Part shown: piece after piece, positions 24,372-34,050 of the stretch | How positions within the stretch are numbered: position 1 is the first letter of the stretch | Layout of the letters: each line of letters starts with the position of its first letter | Assembly: GCA_035573895.1 (NCBI GenBank) | Contig: DATLZR010000162.1 | Coordinates: 1-40,923, forward strand | Direction of reading: 5' to 3' | DNA from: Blastocatellia bacterium | Lineage (GTDB): Bacteria > Acidobacteriota > Blastocatellia > HR10 | DNA length: 40,923 bases | Program-made: the position numbers and the translations under genes | The notes under the pieces: model-generated | What the model saw: the letters and a program-made list of their open reading frames with translations, nothing else | The model's database searches: none | What the model was told of the DNA's origin: nothing

Positions 24372-24510
24372 AAGGGAGCGGGGACGACACTCCTCACCAG
24401 CGAGTGAGCGGAGGATGGTCACGTGTTGTCCAGGCTCAGAAATCGTGTAGCAGCTTGGCTTTGTTTCGGCTGCCTGAGGCTTCACTTTTTAAGGTGCAAA
24501 GGTCGAGTAA

Positions 24511-27500
24511 TCACGATGCATCGGGGGAAGATGGTGCGGATGGGGATACGTTGCCGGTAGGTTCAACCGCCGGCAATAAGCTCTCCTCTTCTTCGATGCT
24601 CTCGGATTCGGTGGTCAGAGAGCGTGAAGCGGAAACGCCTTCGGCCCGAGCGATACGCGGCGCGTGCCGCAGTCGCCGTTGCCATTGCGCAGAGAGCCCA
24701 CCGGTGAGAAGCTCAACGTCATGGGGTGGAGGGTGAAGGGCCGGGCTGGCTGTCCCGCGTTGTTGAATGGCTTTGCGATAGGCAGCATTGGCGGCTTCCA
24801 GATCGCCCTTCATGTAGAGCACGCGCCCCAGATCGTTGTACGCTTCGGCAAAAATGCCCTGCCGCTGCTCGATGGCGATTTTGAACTCCTCGATGGCCGA
24901 GGCCAGCTCGCCGCGACGGGCATGAAGGCGACCTTTCTGATAGTGTGCTTCGGGAAAGAATCCCCGGCTCTGGCGAATGGCCTGAATCATCTGCTCAATC
25001 GCGGCGTCGAGCTGTCCTTTGCGGGCCAGCAGCAATCCCGCTTCATAGTGAGCGTCGGGATAGCCGCCGGGTTGAGCCGCACAGGCAGCGCGGAGGACCG
25101 AGATCGCTTGATCGAGGTCGCCATGAGCGGCCAGGGCGCGGCCGAGCCAGTATTGCGCTTCGGGATAGTGACTTTGCTGCTCCAGAGCCGTGGTGAATTC
25201 GGTGATGGCACCAACGTAGTCGTTCTTTTCGTAGAGCGTTCGTCCCAGTTCAAAATGAGCTTCGGGATAGATGCCCGCCCGTTGATCAATGGCTGTACGA
25301 AAGGCCTGGATGGCCGCTTCAAACTGGCCCTGACGCGAGGAGACCACGCCCAGATAATAATGCGCCTCGGGGTCAACCGGTTGAAGAGCGATGACCTGGC
25401 GGAACGCTGCTTCGGCCTGTGCCAGATCCCCGGCATCGAGCAAAGCCAAGCCGAGATTGAGATAGGCGTGGGGATCGGTCCCGTGACTCTGATCGGCGGC
25501 GCGGCGGTACATCTCAATGGCCGTCGTCAGATCCCCTTTGCGAATGTAAGCGTTGCCGAGATTGCGAAGGGCTTCGGGGAAGATGCCACCGCTGTCTTCG
25601 ATCGCTTTTTGATAGGCGGCGATCGCATCGTCGAAAAGCCCCTTGGTGTAGAGAGCATTCCCCAGATTGTAATAGGCCAGCGGAAACGTCTCGCACTGAG
25701 CGATGGCCTGACGAAAGGCATCGAGAGCCTGATCCACCTCGCCCAGATCCGCCAGCACAATGCCCAGACGACACCAGGCGTGGGGAAAGATGTTTTTCTG
25801 CGTCTCGATGGCTCGGCGAAAGGCGGCCACAGCTTCGCTCAGCTCGCCCTTCTCATAATGAGCCACGCCGAGTTGATAGTAGGCATCGCTGAAATCGTTC
25901 CGCTCTTCGATAGCCTTTGTATAGGCTGCGATAGCTTGTGCCAAATCGCCGCGCGCGAAGTGTGCGTTCCCCAGATCGTAAAACGCTTCGGGGTACACCT
26001 CGCCGGCGTAGCGAATGGCTGCGGTGAAGGCGGCGATGGCTCCTTCCAGGTCTCCTCCGTCGGCCAGGGCCAGTCCGAGATCGTGATGGGCTCGAGCGAA
26101 ATCTTCTTTCAGCCGGATAGCCTCTTGAAATTCTTTGACGGCCTCCGTCACGTTCCCATCCAGATAGAGCGCTACGCCCAGAGCGTGATGAGCCTTGGCG
26201 AAGTGAGGGTTGAACGTCAGAGCCTGGCGGTAGGCCGCGATCGCTTCTTCCAGCTTACCCACGCGGGTCAGGGCGCGACCGAGGTGATAATACGCGCCGG
26301 GAAATTCCGGGCATTGCTCAATGGCCAGATGAAATTCCTGGATTGCTTCGTTGACGTCGCCGGCGTCCAGAAGAGCGCGACCGAGATGATAATGCGCTTC
26401 GGGGAACTCGTAGCGCCAGGCGATGGCCTGACGAAACGAGGCGATGGCGTCGGGGAGGGCCTCCGGGCCTTTTCGCGCCAGAGCACGTCCGAGGTCGAGA
26501 GCCGCTTCGGGCCAGGGGTCGGGATGTTGCGCCAGCGCCGTGCGCAACGCGGCAACGGCATCATCAATGCGATCGTCGGCATAGTAGGCGGTCGCCAGAT
26601 CACGATAGGCTTCGGGATAGTGGCCCGCCCGCTGCTCGATGGCGCGCTGGAAGGCGCGCACGGCCAGATGCAACTCGTCCGTCGAAAAATGAATGCGCCC
26701 GAGCAGATGATAGGCTTCGGGAAACTGATCCCCGCGTTGCTCGATGGCCGTGAGGAGCGTGCGCCGCGCTTCCTCCATCTGACCTTGTTCAAACAGCACG
26801 CGCGCGAGATTGAAATACGCATGGGGGAAGTGAGGATGGGCTGCGATGGCTTGACGGAAGGCCGTAGCGGCTTCGGCCAGTTCTCTCCGGGCATGAAGCA
26901 CGCGCCCGAGGTTATAAAGCGCGCGGGCATGCGTTCCTCCCGACGATGCGATGGCCGCGCGGAAGGCGTCGGCGGCAGGCTCTAACTGACCCGCGCGAGC
27001 CAGCAGATGTCCCAGTTCGTAGTGAGCATCGGTCACCTCGTATCCTTGAGCGATCACGCGACGATACCGCTCGGCTGCTTCCTCGAGCTGGCCATCGGCG
27101 GCCAGAGCGCGAGCCAGCTCCAGTTCGGCTTCGGGGAACTTTCCCTGGCGTTGCTCCACGGCTTTGCGGAAGGCCTCAATCGCGCCGGTCGTGTCACCGC
27201 TGGTGATCAGCAATCGTCCCAGATCATAATACGCTTTGGGGAAGAAGGGATTCTGCTCGATGGCGCGACGACAGGCAACAAGGGCTTTTTCCAGTTCGCC
27301 CTTCTGTGCCAGAGCCAAAGCCAGATGATGATAGGCCGCCGGGAACGTGCCCTCCTGTTGACGGATGGCTGTCTCCAGCGCTTCGATGGCTCGATCGCTA
27401 TCGCCCCGACGCAGGTAGGCGCGACCGAGATTAAAATAAGCGGCAGCGTTGTTGGGCTCGGCGGCGATACACTGGGTGAAGGCGGTGATCGCCTCATCAA

Positions 27501-28197
27501 CCTGCCCGCGTGCCAGCAGCGCGCGTCCCAGTTCAAACTGCGCTTCGGGATATTCTCCTGCGCGTTGCTCGATGGCGGTGCGAAAAGATTCGATGGCTCC
27601 CTCCAGATCGCCCTTGCCCATGAGCAGCCAGCCGAGCTGGAAATGCACGGCGGGACTGTTTCCGCCCGATTGCTCGAGCGCTGTGCGATAAGCGGCGATG
27701 GCCTCATCAATCTCGCCTTTATGCGCCAGTGCCCATCCGAGGTTGAAATAAGCACGAGGGAAAACTCCGCCGCGTTGAGCGATGGCCTGACGAAAGGCGG
27801 CGATGGCCCGATCAATCTCGCCTTTGCTCAAGAGCGCCAGGCCAAGACTGTGGTACGCGCCCGGATGGTTGCCCGATTGCTGTTCGATGGCACGCTCATA
27901 AGCGGCGATAGCGCGATCGGTATCGCCGCGTCGGGACAGAGCCAGACCCAGGTGGTAATAGGCATCGGGATAATGCGGTTGTTGTTCGATGGCCGTCGTG
28001 AAGGCGGCGATCGCTTGATCAAGCTGGCCGGCATCGGCGAGTGATTTCCCCAGAAGGAGATAGGCCTTGGGGAATCGTCCATGCTGCTGCTTGATGGCCG
28101 TGCGCAGCGCGGCGATGGCGGCTTCCAGGTCACCTCGCTGATAGTGGGCCTGAGCTTGTTCGTAGTGCTGTTGCGCGATGTTGCCGTATGCGTCCAT
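24511..28197 (-). CDS. Giant TPR protein (33 tandem repeats)
   Basis: The protein (1228 residues from the ATG at 28197) is almost wholly tandem tetratricopeptide repeats. I count 33 units of 34 or 35 residues with the pattern A-Y-x-x-LG-x-AL-x-x-x-G-x-x-x-x-AI-x-x-F-x-x-AI, many ending in Q-R-x-G-x-F/Y-PE. There is no signal peptide or membrane segment. The last 90 residues are a low-complexity tail (ESIEEEESLLPAVEPTGN). TPR superhelices bind peptides or proteins, so a cytoplasmic scaffold or partner of the adjacent kinase is inferred. No Shine-Dalgarno precedes ATG 28197 or the alternative GTG at 28245. The start lies inside the end of the kinase gene in another frame, an overlap of 68-116 bp. 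Some of the TPR units match those of the kinase in style, suggesting a shared origin. Confidence 0.88.
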   Translation of the reverse strand: MDAYGNIAQQHYEQAQAHYQRGDLEAAIAALRTAIKQQHGRFPKAYLLLGKSLADAGQLDQAIAAFTTAIEQQPHYPDAYYHLGLALSRRGDTDRAIAAYERAIEQQSGNHPGAYHSLGLALLSKGEIDRAIAAFRQAIAQRGGVFPRAYFNLGWALAHKGEIDEAIAAYRTALEQSGGNSPAVHFQLGWLLMGKGDLEGAIESFRTAIEQRAGEYPEAQFELGRALLARGQVDEAITAFTQCIAAEPNNAAAYFNLGRAYLRRGDSDRAIEALETAIRQQEGTFPAAYHHLALALAQKGELEKALVACRRAIEQNPFFPKAYYDLGRLLITSGDTTGAIEAFRKAVEQRQGKFPEAELELARALAADGQLEEAAERYRRVIAQGYEVTDAHYELGHLLARAGQLEPAADAFRAAIASSGGTHARALYNLGRVLHARRELAEAATAFRQAIAAHPHFPHAYFNLARVLFEQGQMEEARRTLLTAIEQRGDQFPEAYHLLGRIHFSTDELHLAVRAFQRAIEQRAGHYPEAYRDLATAYYADDRIDDAVAALRTALAQHPDPWPEAALDLGRALARKGPEALPDAIASFRQAIAWRYEFPEAHYHLGRALLDAGDVNEAIQEFHLAIEQCPEFPGAYYHLGRALTRVGKLEEAIAAYRQALTFNPHFAKAHHALGVALYLDGNVTEAVKEFQEAIRLKEDFARAHHDLGLALADGGDLEGAIAAFTAAIRYAGEVYPEAFYDLGNAHFARGDLAQAIAAYTKAIEERNDFSDAYYQLGVAHYEKGELSEAVAAFRRAIETQKNIFPHAWCRLGIVLADLGEVDQALDAFRQAIAQCETFPLAYYNLGNALYTKGLFDDAIAAYQKAIEDSGGIFPEALRNLGNAYIRKGDLTTAIEMYRRAADQSHGTDPHAYLNLGLALLDAGDLAQAEAAFRQVIALQPVDPEAHYYLGVVSSRQGQFEAAIQAFRTAIDQRAGIYPEAHFELGRTLYEKNDYVGAITEFTTALEQQSHYPEAQYWLGRALAAHGDLDQAISVLRAACAAQPGGYPDAHYEAGLLLARKGQLDAAIEQMIQAIRQSRGFFPEAHYQKGRLHARRGELASAIEEFKIAIEQRQGIFAEAYNDLGRVLYMKGDLEAANAAYRKAIQQRGTASPALHPPPHDVELLTGGLSAQWQRRLRHAPRIARAEGVSASRSLTTESESIEEEESLLPAVEPTGNVSPSAPSSPDAS

Positions 28198-30901
28198 TGC
28201 TGCTGTCACGCCCGCGAGTCCCGCGCCGATTGGCCTGCCCCGCACCGGCAGGTTGTGTGATGGCCTGTGCTACACCGTAGCGCGAATGTTCGAGTCTCCG
28301 ATGATGCTGAGCCGAGCCTGAGCCTCTCTCCAGGCCAGCGAAATTATACACGACGGCCCGTCCTCCCGTGAGAGTGATGGTGAGAGAGGCGCCCGGCAAC
28401 GGCTTCAGGCGCACGATGTCGCTTCCGTTGAGAGTGAGAACGATAGCCGACGGCCCCAGGGTCACCCCCAGACGTCCGGCGAAAGCGTCGGTCAGGCGGC
28501 CCGTGAAGGGAACGAGATCGAGCGGTTCCTCCTTGCGCCCGCTCAGGCGGACGGCGCGAATGGTCAAGGAAGGGCGATCCGCCGGTCGCCCGTCCTCTGC
28601 GGCTCGTTCCACCTTGACCGCAACTCCGGAATCACCTATCCGAAAAGCTATCGTCGCGCGATCGTCAAGTGGCGTCAGCGCGAACTGAAACGAAACGGTT
28701 CCACCGTCAGGAAGCGATGCCAGAAGCGGACGACTGACAGGCGTCGTTCGGGCCAGCAACGTGATGGCATCCTGGCTGGCCGCCAGCATCTGGTGGGCAT
28801 CGGCCACAGTCCAGACCTTGCGAGCGGCCTCGAGCCGCCCGAGACGAAGGAAATAGAGTAGACCGAGCGCGTGCTCCGCCTGTGGGAAGCGACCGCCACG
28901 ACTCGTAATGGCCGCCTGCAATTCTCTCTCGGCCCCGTCGTAGTCGGCAACGGCAAGATCGGCCAGCACCGTTCCCAGTGCGGCTTGCGCCTGGGGATAG
29001 AATCCTCCGCGCAAGCGCAGTGCCGTGCGGAGTTCCGTCAGGGCTCCCGCCTCATCTCCCTGGCGATAGAGGGCCAGGCCGAGAGCATATCGAGCGGCAG
29101 GATAATTGCCACCGCGCTGAGCCACAGCCGTGCGCAGCACCTCAACGGCAGCCGGGAGATCACCGGCTTCAAGCAGGGTCAGACCCAGGTGCAAATAGGC
29201 TTCGGGGAAAAATCCCTTCTTCAGCGCCACGGCTCGCCGCAGTTCGCGCACGGCCAGCTCATACTGGCGGCGCAGCAGCAACACCTTTCCCACCTCCAGC
29301 ACATCGTCGGCGGTATCGCCGGCCTGACGGATGACTGCGGAAAACGCTCGTTCGGCGTCCTCGGTTTTTCCCCGCTGCAGCAGGAGGCGACCCAGTGCCA
29401 CCTGTGCCCGAAGGAGCGTCCCCTGACTGTGTTCGATGGCGGCGTGAAATTCCTTGAGCGCGCCGTCCTCATCGCCGCGTTCAGCGAGCAGCTCGCCCAA
29501 ACCGAGGTGGGCTTCGGGTTGCGTCCCTCCGGTTTGCTCCAGCGCCAGCAGGAACTCGCTCTCTGCTCCGGCCAGCTCTCCCTGATCGAGATAGATCGTA
29601 CCGAGCAGACAATGGGCCTTGGGTTGAGTGAAGGCGCTTTGCTGGATGACCGTACGCAGTTGGTGAACGGCTCCTTCCCGATTCCCTTCGTCGAAGAGCT
29701 TGAGGGCAGCGTCCACCGGGTCAACGAGAGATAGAGGAGGGGGATCAACGCGCACGACCGGAGGGGATGGCAGCGGAGGGATCATCCGATACCAGCGATA
29801 AAACCGATGAGCGGCAACGCCACCTCCGATCACCAGAGCGAGTGCGCCGAGCGACAGTGCGCCCGCCACGACCCGCCGATACGCCGGACGGGATAATCGA
29901 ATCCGCCCCTGAGTGTGATCCGCACGGGCCACCGGTTCTGTTGGAGCGGCTCGCCGTTGCAGGCGTGTTTCCGGAGCCTGACCGGCGACTGTGGGAGTGC
30001 TCTCGACGGCCTGTGTCGGATGGGAGCCACTCAGCCGCACGGCATCCTCGAACTGACGCGCAAAATCCAGCGCGCTCGGCGGGCGCTCACCCGGATCCTT
30101 TCTCAGAGCGCGAAGCACAACGGTTTCGATCTCCGGGCTCAGATCAGGACGATACCGTCGCAACGGAGGCGGTTCAACACTCGCGTGCTTGAGCATCACC
30201 TCCAGGGGATCACCCTCAAACGGAGGATGACCGGTGAGCATCTCGTAAGCGATCACACCCAGACTGTAAATGTCCGACAGGGCCGTGGGACTTTTGGAAT
30301 TGCACTGCTCGGGCGAAGCATACTCCGGCGTGCCGATGAAGAGATTGCGCGACGCGGGAAGTCGTCCGCGCTTCTGCTCATCGAGGACTTTGGCGATGCC
30401 GAAGTCGAGGACCTTGACATAGTCCCGTTCACCGGCGACGCGCTGAAGAATAATGTTGTCGGGTTTGAGGTCCCGATGGACAATCGAATGGGCGTGCGCA
30501 TCGGCCAGAGCCGCGCAAATCTGGCTGAGAATCCAGGCCACTCGTGGGGGCGGAAGCGGACCTTCCTGCTGCATCAGTTCGGTGAGGGTTCGCCCCTCGA
30601 TATACTCCATCAACAGATAGACGACATCGCCATCGCGCCCGCAGTCAATGATGTTGATGGCGTGGGGATGGGTGATGTAGGCGGCCGCGCGAGCTTCGTG
30701 AAGGAAGCGTTCGACAAAGCTGGGATAAGCGGCCAGGTCCTCCAGGAGCACCTTGATGGCGACGACCTTGTCCGTGACGATGTGACGGGCGCGATAGACG
30801 CGCCCCATGCCGCCCTGTCCGATTTTGGCTTCAATGCGGTATTTTCCGGCGATGGTCCGCCCGATCAGAGGGTCCTGCGCCACCTCCTTCATCATGGTCA
30901 T
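28130..30901 (-). CDS. Transmembrane Ser/Thr protein kinase with TPR sensor region
   Basis: The 923-residue protein starts with a Hanks-type kinase domain (about 22-290): glycine loop GQGGMGRVY (28-36), Lys50, Glu69, HRDLKPDN (142-149), DFG (167-169) and GTPEYASPEQ. All catalytic residues are present. A juxtamembrane linker leads to one membrane segment (about 344-366). The part beyond, predicted outside the cytoplasm, has a Pro-rich stretch, about nine TPR units (about 395-690), and a beta-rich domain (about 700-860, FQFALTPLDDRATIAFRIGD) like a lectin-type sandwich. The final 60 residues are basic and look non-native, as if read after a frameshift. ATG 30901 was preferred to GTG 30946 because similarity begins near DPLIGRTIAGKYRIE. 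It probably senses an extracytoplasmic signal and phosphorylates cytoplasmic targets. Confidence 0.92.
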   Translation of the reverse strand: MTMMKEVAQDPLIGRTIAGKYRIEAKIGQGGMGRVYRARHIVTDKVVAIKVLLEDLAAYPSFVERFLHEARAAAYITHPHAINIIDCGRDGDVVYLLMEYIEGRTLTELMQQEGPLPPPRVAWILSQICAALADAHAHSIVHRDLKPDNIILQRVAGERDYVKVLDFGIAKVLDEQKRGRLPASRNLFIGTPEYASPEQCNSKSPTALSDIYSLGVIAYEMLTGHPPFEGDPLEVMLKHASVEPPPLRRYRPDLSPEIETVVLRALRKDPGERPPSALDFARQFEDAVRLSGSHPTQAVESTPTVAGQAPETRLQRRAAPTEPVARADHTQGRIRLSRPAYRRVVAGALSLGALALVIGGGVAAHRFYRWYRMIPPLPSPPVVRVDPPPLSLVDPVDAALKLFDEGNREGAVHQLRTVIQQSAFTQPKAHCLLGTIYLDQGELAGAESEFLLALEQTGGTQPEAHLGLGELLAERGDEDGALKEFHAAIEHSQGTLLRAQVALGRLLLQRGKTEDAERAFSAVIRQAGDTADDVLEVGKVLLLRRQYELAVRELRRAVALKKGFFPEAYLHLGLTLLEAGDLPAAVEVLRTAVAQRGGNYPAARYALGLALYRQGDEAGALTELRTALRLRGGFYPQAQAALGTVLADLAVADYDGAERELQAAITSRGGRFPQAEHALGLLYFLRLGRLEAARKVWTVADAHQMLAASQDAITLLARTTPVSRPLLASLPDGGTVSFQFALTPLDDRATIAFRIGDSGVAVKVERAAEDGRPADRPSLTIRAVRLSGRKEEPLDLVPFTGRLTDAFAGRLGVTLGPSAIVLTLNGSDIVRLKPLPGASLTITLTGGRAVVYNFAGLERGSGSAQHHRRLEHSRYGVAQAITQPAGAGQANRRGTRGRDSSNGRIRQHRATALRTSSGPLSAR

Positions 30902-31026
30902 CCCAGAGGATCCTGACGCGGAGCCTGCCTGTGCCCTGCCCGGCACGGTCGGCCAATGCGGAGAGTCTGTGCTACAACGGAACCGGGATATCGTTTCTGC
31001 TCCATCGCATGATGATGACCTGCCCG

Positions 31027-31055
31027 TTGCAAGATCACCGCCTCCCCTTTATCCT
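31027..31055 (+). promoter_or_regulatory. Candidate promoter of the asparaginase gene
   Basis: TTGCAA (31027-31032) and TATCCT (31050-31055) are separated by 17 bp, each matching four of six consensus bases. The gene's ATG lies 69 bp downstream. The match is moderate and the call tentative. Confidence 0.3.
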
Positions 31056-31123
31056 AGTACGCTCTATCTTATTTGCAATCCATGTTAAATGCAAACACTT
31101 TGTCGAGTGAAGGAGGCTCATCC

Positions 31124-32206
31124 ATGAGATTTCGCCCAACACGTCGTCGTTTTCTTCTCACGGGTCTCACGGTGGCCGTTTCGCCGACCCTGTGGGGACG
31201 GTCGGACGGATTCGGCCAGCAAGGTTCACGGCGACCGGTCGCCATCTCCAGTGCGAATCGTGTCACAGCTCCCGATGGCACGGTCTATTACGGTGGTCTC
31301 CGAGCCACTCAGAAAGCCTACGAGTTAATGCGCGCGGGAAGTGATCCGCTCGATGCCGTGATCGCCGGTGTCAATCTCGTCGAAGATGATCCCAACGATA
31401 TGTCCGTGGGCTATGGCGGGTTGCCCAATGAGGAAGGCGAGGTTGAACTGGATGCTCAAGTCATGCATGGGCCGACGGGCCGCTGCGGTGCCGTCGCCGC
31501 TCTGAAGTACATCAAAAACCCTTCCCTGGTCGCTCGATTGGTCATGGAGAAGACTGATCATGTGTTGCTGGTCGGTGAGGGGGCACTCCGCTTTGCTCTC
31601 GCCTACGGCTTCAAGAAAGAAAATCTGCTCACTGACCGGGCTCGCGAGATGTGGCTCCAGTGGCGCGCGCAGCGGAGCCAAATTGATCACTGGACCGACA
31701 ACAAGATTTCCTCTCGAAGGGATTCATCGCCGACATCGGCTTATAGTTTTGACCGGGATCGGTATACGGGCTCCATCAGTTGTCTGGCCGTAGATGCAGC
31801 GGGCAATCTCGCCGGTGTGAGCACGACCAGTGGCCTCGCCTATAAGGTGCCGGGCCGCGTCGGAGATTTAGCCATCATCGGAGCCGGATTGTTCGTGGAT
31901 AACGAGGTCGGTGCGGCGGGTTCCACCGGCTGGGGAGAGGACAATATCCGTGTGGCCGGCGCTCATACCATCGTCGAATGCCTCCGCCGGGGCATGTCGC
32001 CGACCGACGCCTGCCTGGAAGCCCTCAAGCGGGTGGCCAAACTCTACAACGGTAAGCCCGAACATCAACTGAAGTACTATGCCCTGACCAAAGACGGTCA
32101 GGTCGGAAGCGCCTCCATGTGGAAGGGAGAAGAATTCGCCATCACCGACAGTCAGGGGAGTCGAGTGGAGCCCGCTGCCTACCTCTTTGAGAAGCGACCC
32201 GGGTGA
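31124..32206 (+). CDS. Tat-exported glycosylasparaginase-type Ntn hydrolase
   Basis: The 360-residue protein belongs to the asparaginase-2 (glycosylasparaginase/isoaspartyl peptidase) family, Ntn hydrolases that self-cleave to expose a catalytic Thr. The expected site is in RYTGSISCLAVDAAGNLAG, where Thr215 would become the new N-terminus. The substrate-pocket block YKVPGRVGDLAIIGAGLFVD follows. The N-terminus carries a twin-arginine signal (TRRRFLLTGLTVAV), so export in folded form is expected. ATG 31124 was chosen for the AGGAGG at 31111-31116 and because the Tat motif begins there; ATG 31073 would add 17 residues. It likely hydrolyses GlcNAc-Asn or beta-aspartyl bonds. Usual family residues HDTIG before the Thr read DRYTG here. 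Confidence 0.88.
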   Translation: MRFRPTRRRFLLTGLTVAVSPTLWGRSDGFGQQGSRRPVAISSANRVTAPDGTVYYGGLRATQKAYELMRAGSDPLDAVIAGVNLVEDDPNDMSVGYGGLPNEEGEVELDAQVMHGPTGRCGAVAALKYIKNPSLVARLVMEKTDHVLLVGEGALRFALAYGFKKENLLTDRAREMWLQWRAQRSQIDHWTDNKISSRRDSSPTSAYSFDRDRYTGSISCLAVDAAGNLAGVSTTSGLAYKVPGRVGDLAIIGAGLFVDNEVGAAGSTGWGEDNIRVAGAHTIVECLRRGMSPTDACLEALKRVAKLYNGKPEHQLKYYALTKDGQVGSASMWKGEEFAITDSQGSRVEPAAYLFEKRPG

Positions 32207-32241
32207 GCATCTCCCCAGAGTGAGAGTGCGATGAAAAAACG

Positions 32242-32312
32242 GGGAGCGCTCGCTTCTCGCGTGCTTGTGGTCGAAGGCAGAACAAGCAGGCCGGAAGCCC
32301 GCGCTCCCAGGG
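32242..32312. repeat. Interspersed GGGAGCGC repeat, copy 3, with T-tract
   Basis: GGGGAGCGC at the left end pairs with GCGCTCCCAGG at the right, with a 50-bp core. It is followed by GGTTTTTC, so it could also terminate transcription of the asparaginase gene, whose stop is 36 bp upstream. Related copies lie at 17952-18010 and 38351-38423. Confidence 0.5.
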
Positions 32313-32415
32313 GTTTTTCACGAGCAGCCATTCATGGAGAACGGGCGGTTGCGGTGAGGATCATGAAAATCCTTTGGTATTTTGCGTGTTTCGCAGGCTC
32401 TTTTTGGAGCGGATA

Positions 32416-34050
32416 ATGCGGATGAAGATTCTTCCAGCGAGTTTGATGATGGGGTTGCTGGCGGTATCACCGGTTCCGGTCTGGACGGCGAAAGTCGGTG
32501 CTGCTTCTGACGTCCTCTACGTCTCAGCCACCGATTCGACCTGTGGCGGACGGTCTCCTTGCTTCAGGACGATTCAAGCCGCCGTGGATGCGGCCCGCGA
32601 CGACGACGAGATCCGCGTGGCGGCGGGGACCTACAGCGGACTTACCTCCGCGATGGTGGGGGGCAACACCTATACGCAGGTGGTGCTCATCATCAAGAGC
32701 GTGACCTTGCAAGGCGGCTACACGACGATGGATTGGGAGACGCCAGACCCGGCGATGAATCGCACGGTGATTGACGCCGAGCGCCGGGGACGCGGCATCT
32801 CGATTGTCGGCGATGGGACGCAGACGGTGACGGTGGCCGGATTCACCATCACCAATGGCGACTATACCGGACTGGGCAACCCGCCAGGCGTCGCCAACCA
32901 GGTCTGCGCGCGCACCGGCAGCGATTGTGGGGGCGGGGTGTTTGCCTATCGGGTGACCTTGAACCTGCGCGACTGCACGATCAGCAATAACATCGCCAGT
33001 CGCACGCGAAACTTCAGCGACGGTGGCGGGGTCTACCTGTGGCAGCTCAACACCGGCAGTCGAGTGGAAAACACGACTTTCATCGGCAATCAGGCGCAAG
33101 CCTTCGGTGGAGAAGGGGGCGGCATGAAGATTACTTTCGGTGGCAGCGTCGCCGTCGCAAACAGTCGCTTCGAGGGCAATCAGGCTGTCGGTAATGGAGG
33201 TGGAGTGTTTATCTTCCAGCCGCGCGGCCCGGTGTCCTTCGAGAACTCGACGTTCATCGGTAACATAGCTGGCGAGGATGGCGGAGCGCTGGAAGCTCGA
33301 CTCACATTTGAAGGAACGGCTCTGAGCCTTAATCGAGTGATCATGCGGGAGAACCGGGCCAGAAGCCAGGGAGCCGCCATCAGCCTGATCAAGCAGGGGT
33401 CTGCCGACACGACGACCGTGGAGATGACCAACGTGGTGCTGGCGGCCCATACTGTGGATTCGTCAGGAAATTTCAACTCAGTGGTCAATGTCAGCGGCGG
33501 CTCAGGCGGAGACTTCGATCTGCGCCTGGCTCATCTGACGTGGGCCAACCATTCCACATTGGTGGCTCTTCGTGTAAGCGCCTCACTGGGCAAACGGGTC
33601 ACGGCGACTCTGACCAACACCTTGATTGATTCGGCAGTTGCTGCCTATGTTGGCCACCAGCTCGATGGCGAGGTGCATCTCCGGCACACCCGCACGTTAA
33701 CCTATCGCGTGGGACAATTGCATGCTGCCGAAGCCGGAAGGCCCATCTTCGAGGCCATCAATCCACTGCTTGGCAATCCCCGACTTGATGAGACCGCGCA
33801 TCTGCAGCCGGGCTCAGCAGCGATTGATAGCGGAGCCGCATCCGGTGTGCGGGAGGACGTGGATGGCGATGCCCGACCCGTCGGCGCGGGCTTTGACATT
33901 GGAGCGGATGAGTTCACTCCGCCCTCTACACTGTCCCATCCGGGGAAGCCTCAGGCTCAACCGACAATCCAACGACCTCTGGATTCGCTCATTCATGCCC
34001 GTTTAGGATGCTTGCGCCCTTGCCCTCGAGAAGGAATACTCGGAGGGTAA
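32416..34050 (+). CDS. Secreted right-handed beta-helix protein with choice-of-anchor Q region
   Basis: The 544-residue protein has a signal peptide (MKILPASLMMGLLAVSPVPV). Its N-terminal part, SPCFRTIQAAVDAARDDDEI, is typical of right-handed beta-helix proteins of the pectate-lyase-like type. A ladder of short beta-rich turns runs to about residue 360 (NTTFIGNQAQAFGGEGGGMK, NSRFEGNQAVGNGGGVFIFQ). Near the C-terminus, GSAAIDSGAASGVREDVDG and FDIGADE form the choice-of-anchor Q signature. The final 45 residues, rich in Pro and ending HARLGCLRPCPREGILGG, look unlike a usual end and may reflect a 3' truncation or frameshift. ATG 32416 follows GGAGCGGA; an upstream ATG at 32374 lacks a site. It lies outside the cell or on the surface; substrate unknown, no catalytic residues assigned. 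Confidence 0.85.
   Translation: MRMKILPASLMMGLLAVSPVPVWTAKVGAASDVLYVSATDSTCGGRSPCFRTIQAAVDAARDDDEIRVAAGTYSGLTSAMVGGNTYTQVVLIIKSVTLQGGYTTMDWETPDPAMNRTVIDAERRGRGISIVGDGTQTVTVAGFTITNGDYTGLGNPPGVANQVCARTGSDCGGGVFAYRVTLNLRDCTISNNIASRTRNFSDGGGVYLWQLNTGSRVENTTFIGNQAQAFGGEGGGMKITFGGSVAVANSRFEGNQAVGNGGGVFIFQPRGPVSFENSTFIGNIAGEDGGALEARLTFEGTALSLNRVIMRENRARSQGAAISLIKQGSADTTTVEMTNVVLAAHTVDSSGNFNSVVNVSGGSGGDFDLRLAHLTWANHSTLVALRVSASLGKRVTATLTNTLIDSAVAAYVGHQLDGEVHLRHTRTLTYRVGQLHAAEAGRPIFEAINPLLGNPRLDETAHLQPGSAAIDSGAASGVREDVDGDARPVGAGFDIGADEFTPPSTLSHPGKPQAQPTIQRPLDSLIHARLGCLRPCPREGILGG

Noticed and set aside
24664-26985. A 773-codon plus-strand frame opposite the TPR gene
   Set aside because: Its length follows from the periodic codon pattern of the 33 TPR units on the other strand; the translation is repetitive antisense TPR without a known domain.
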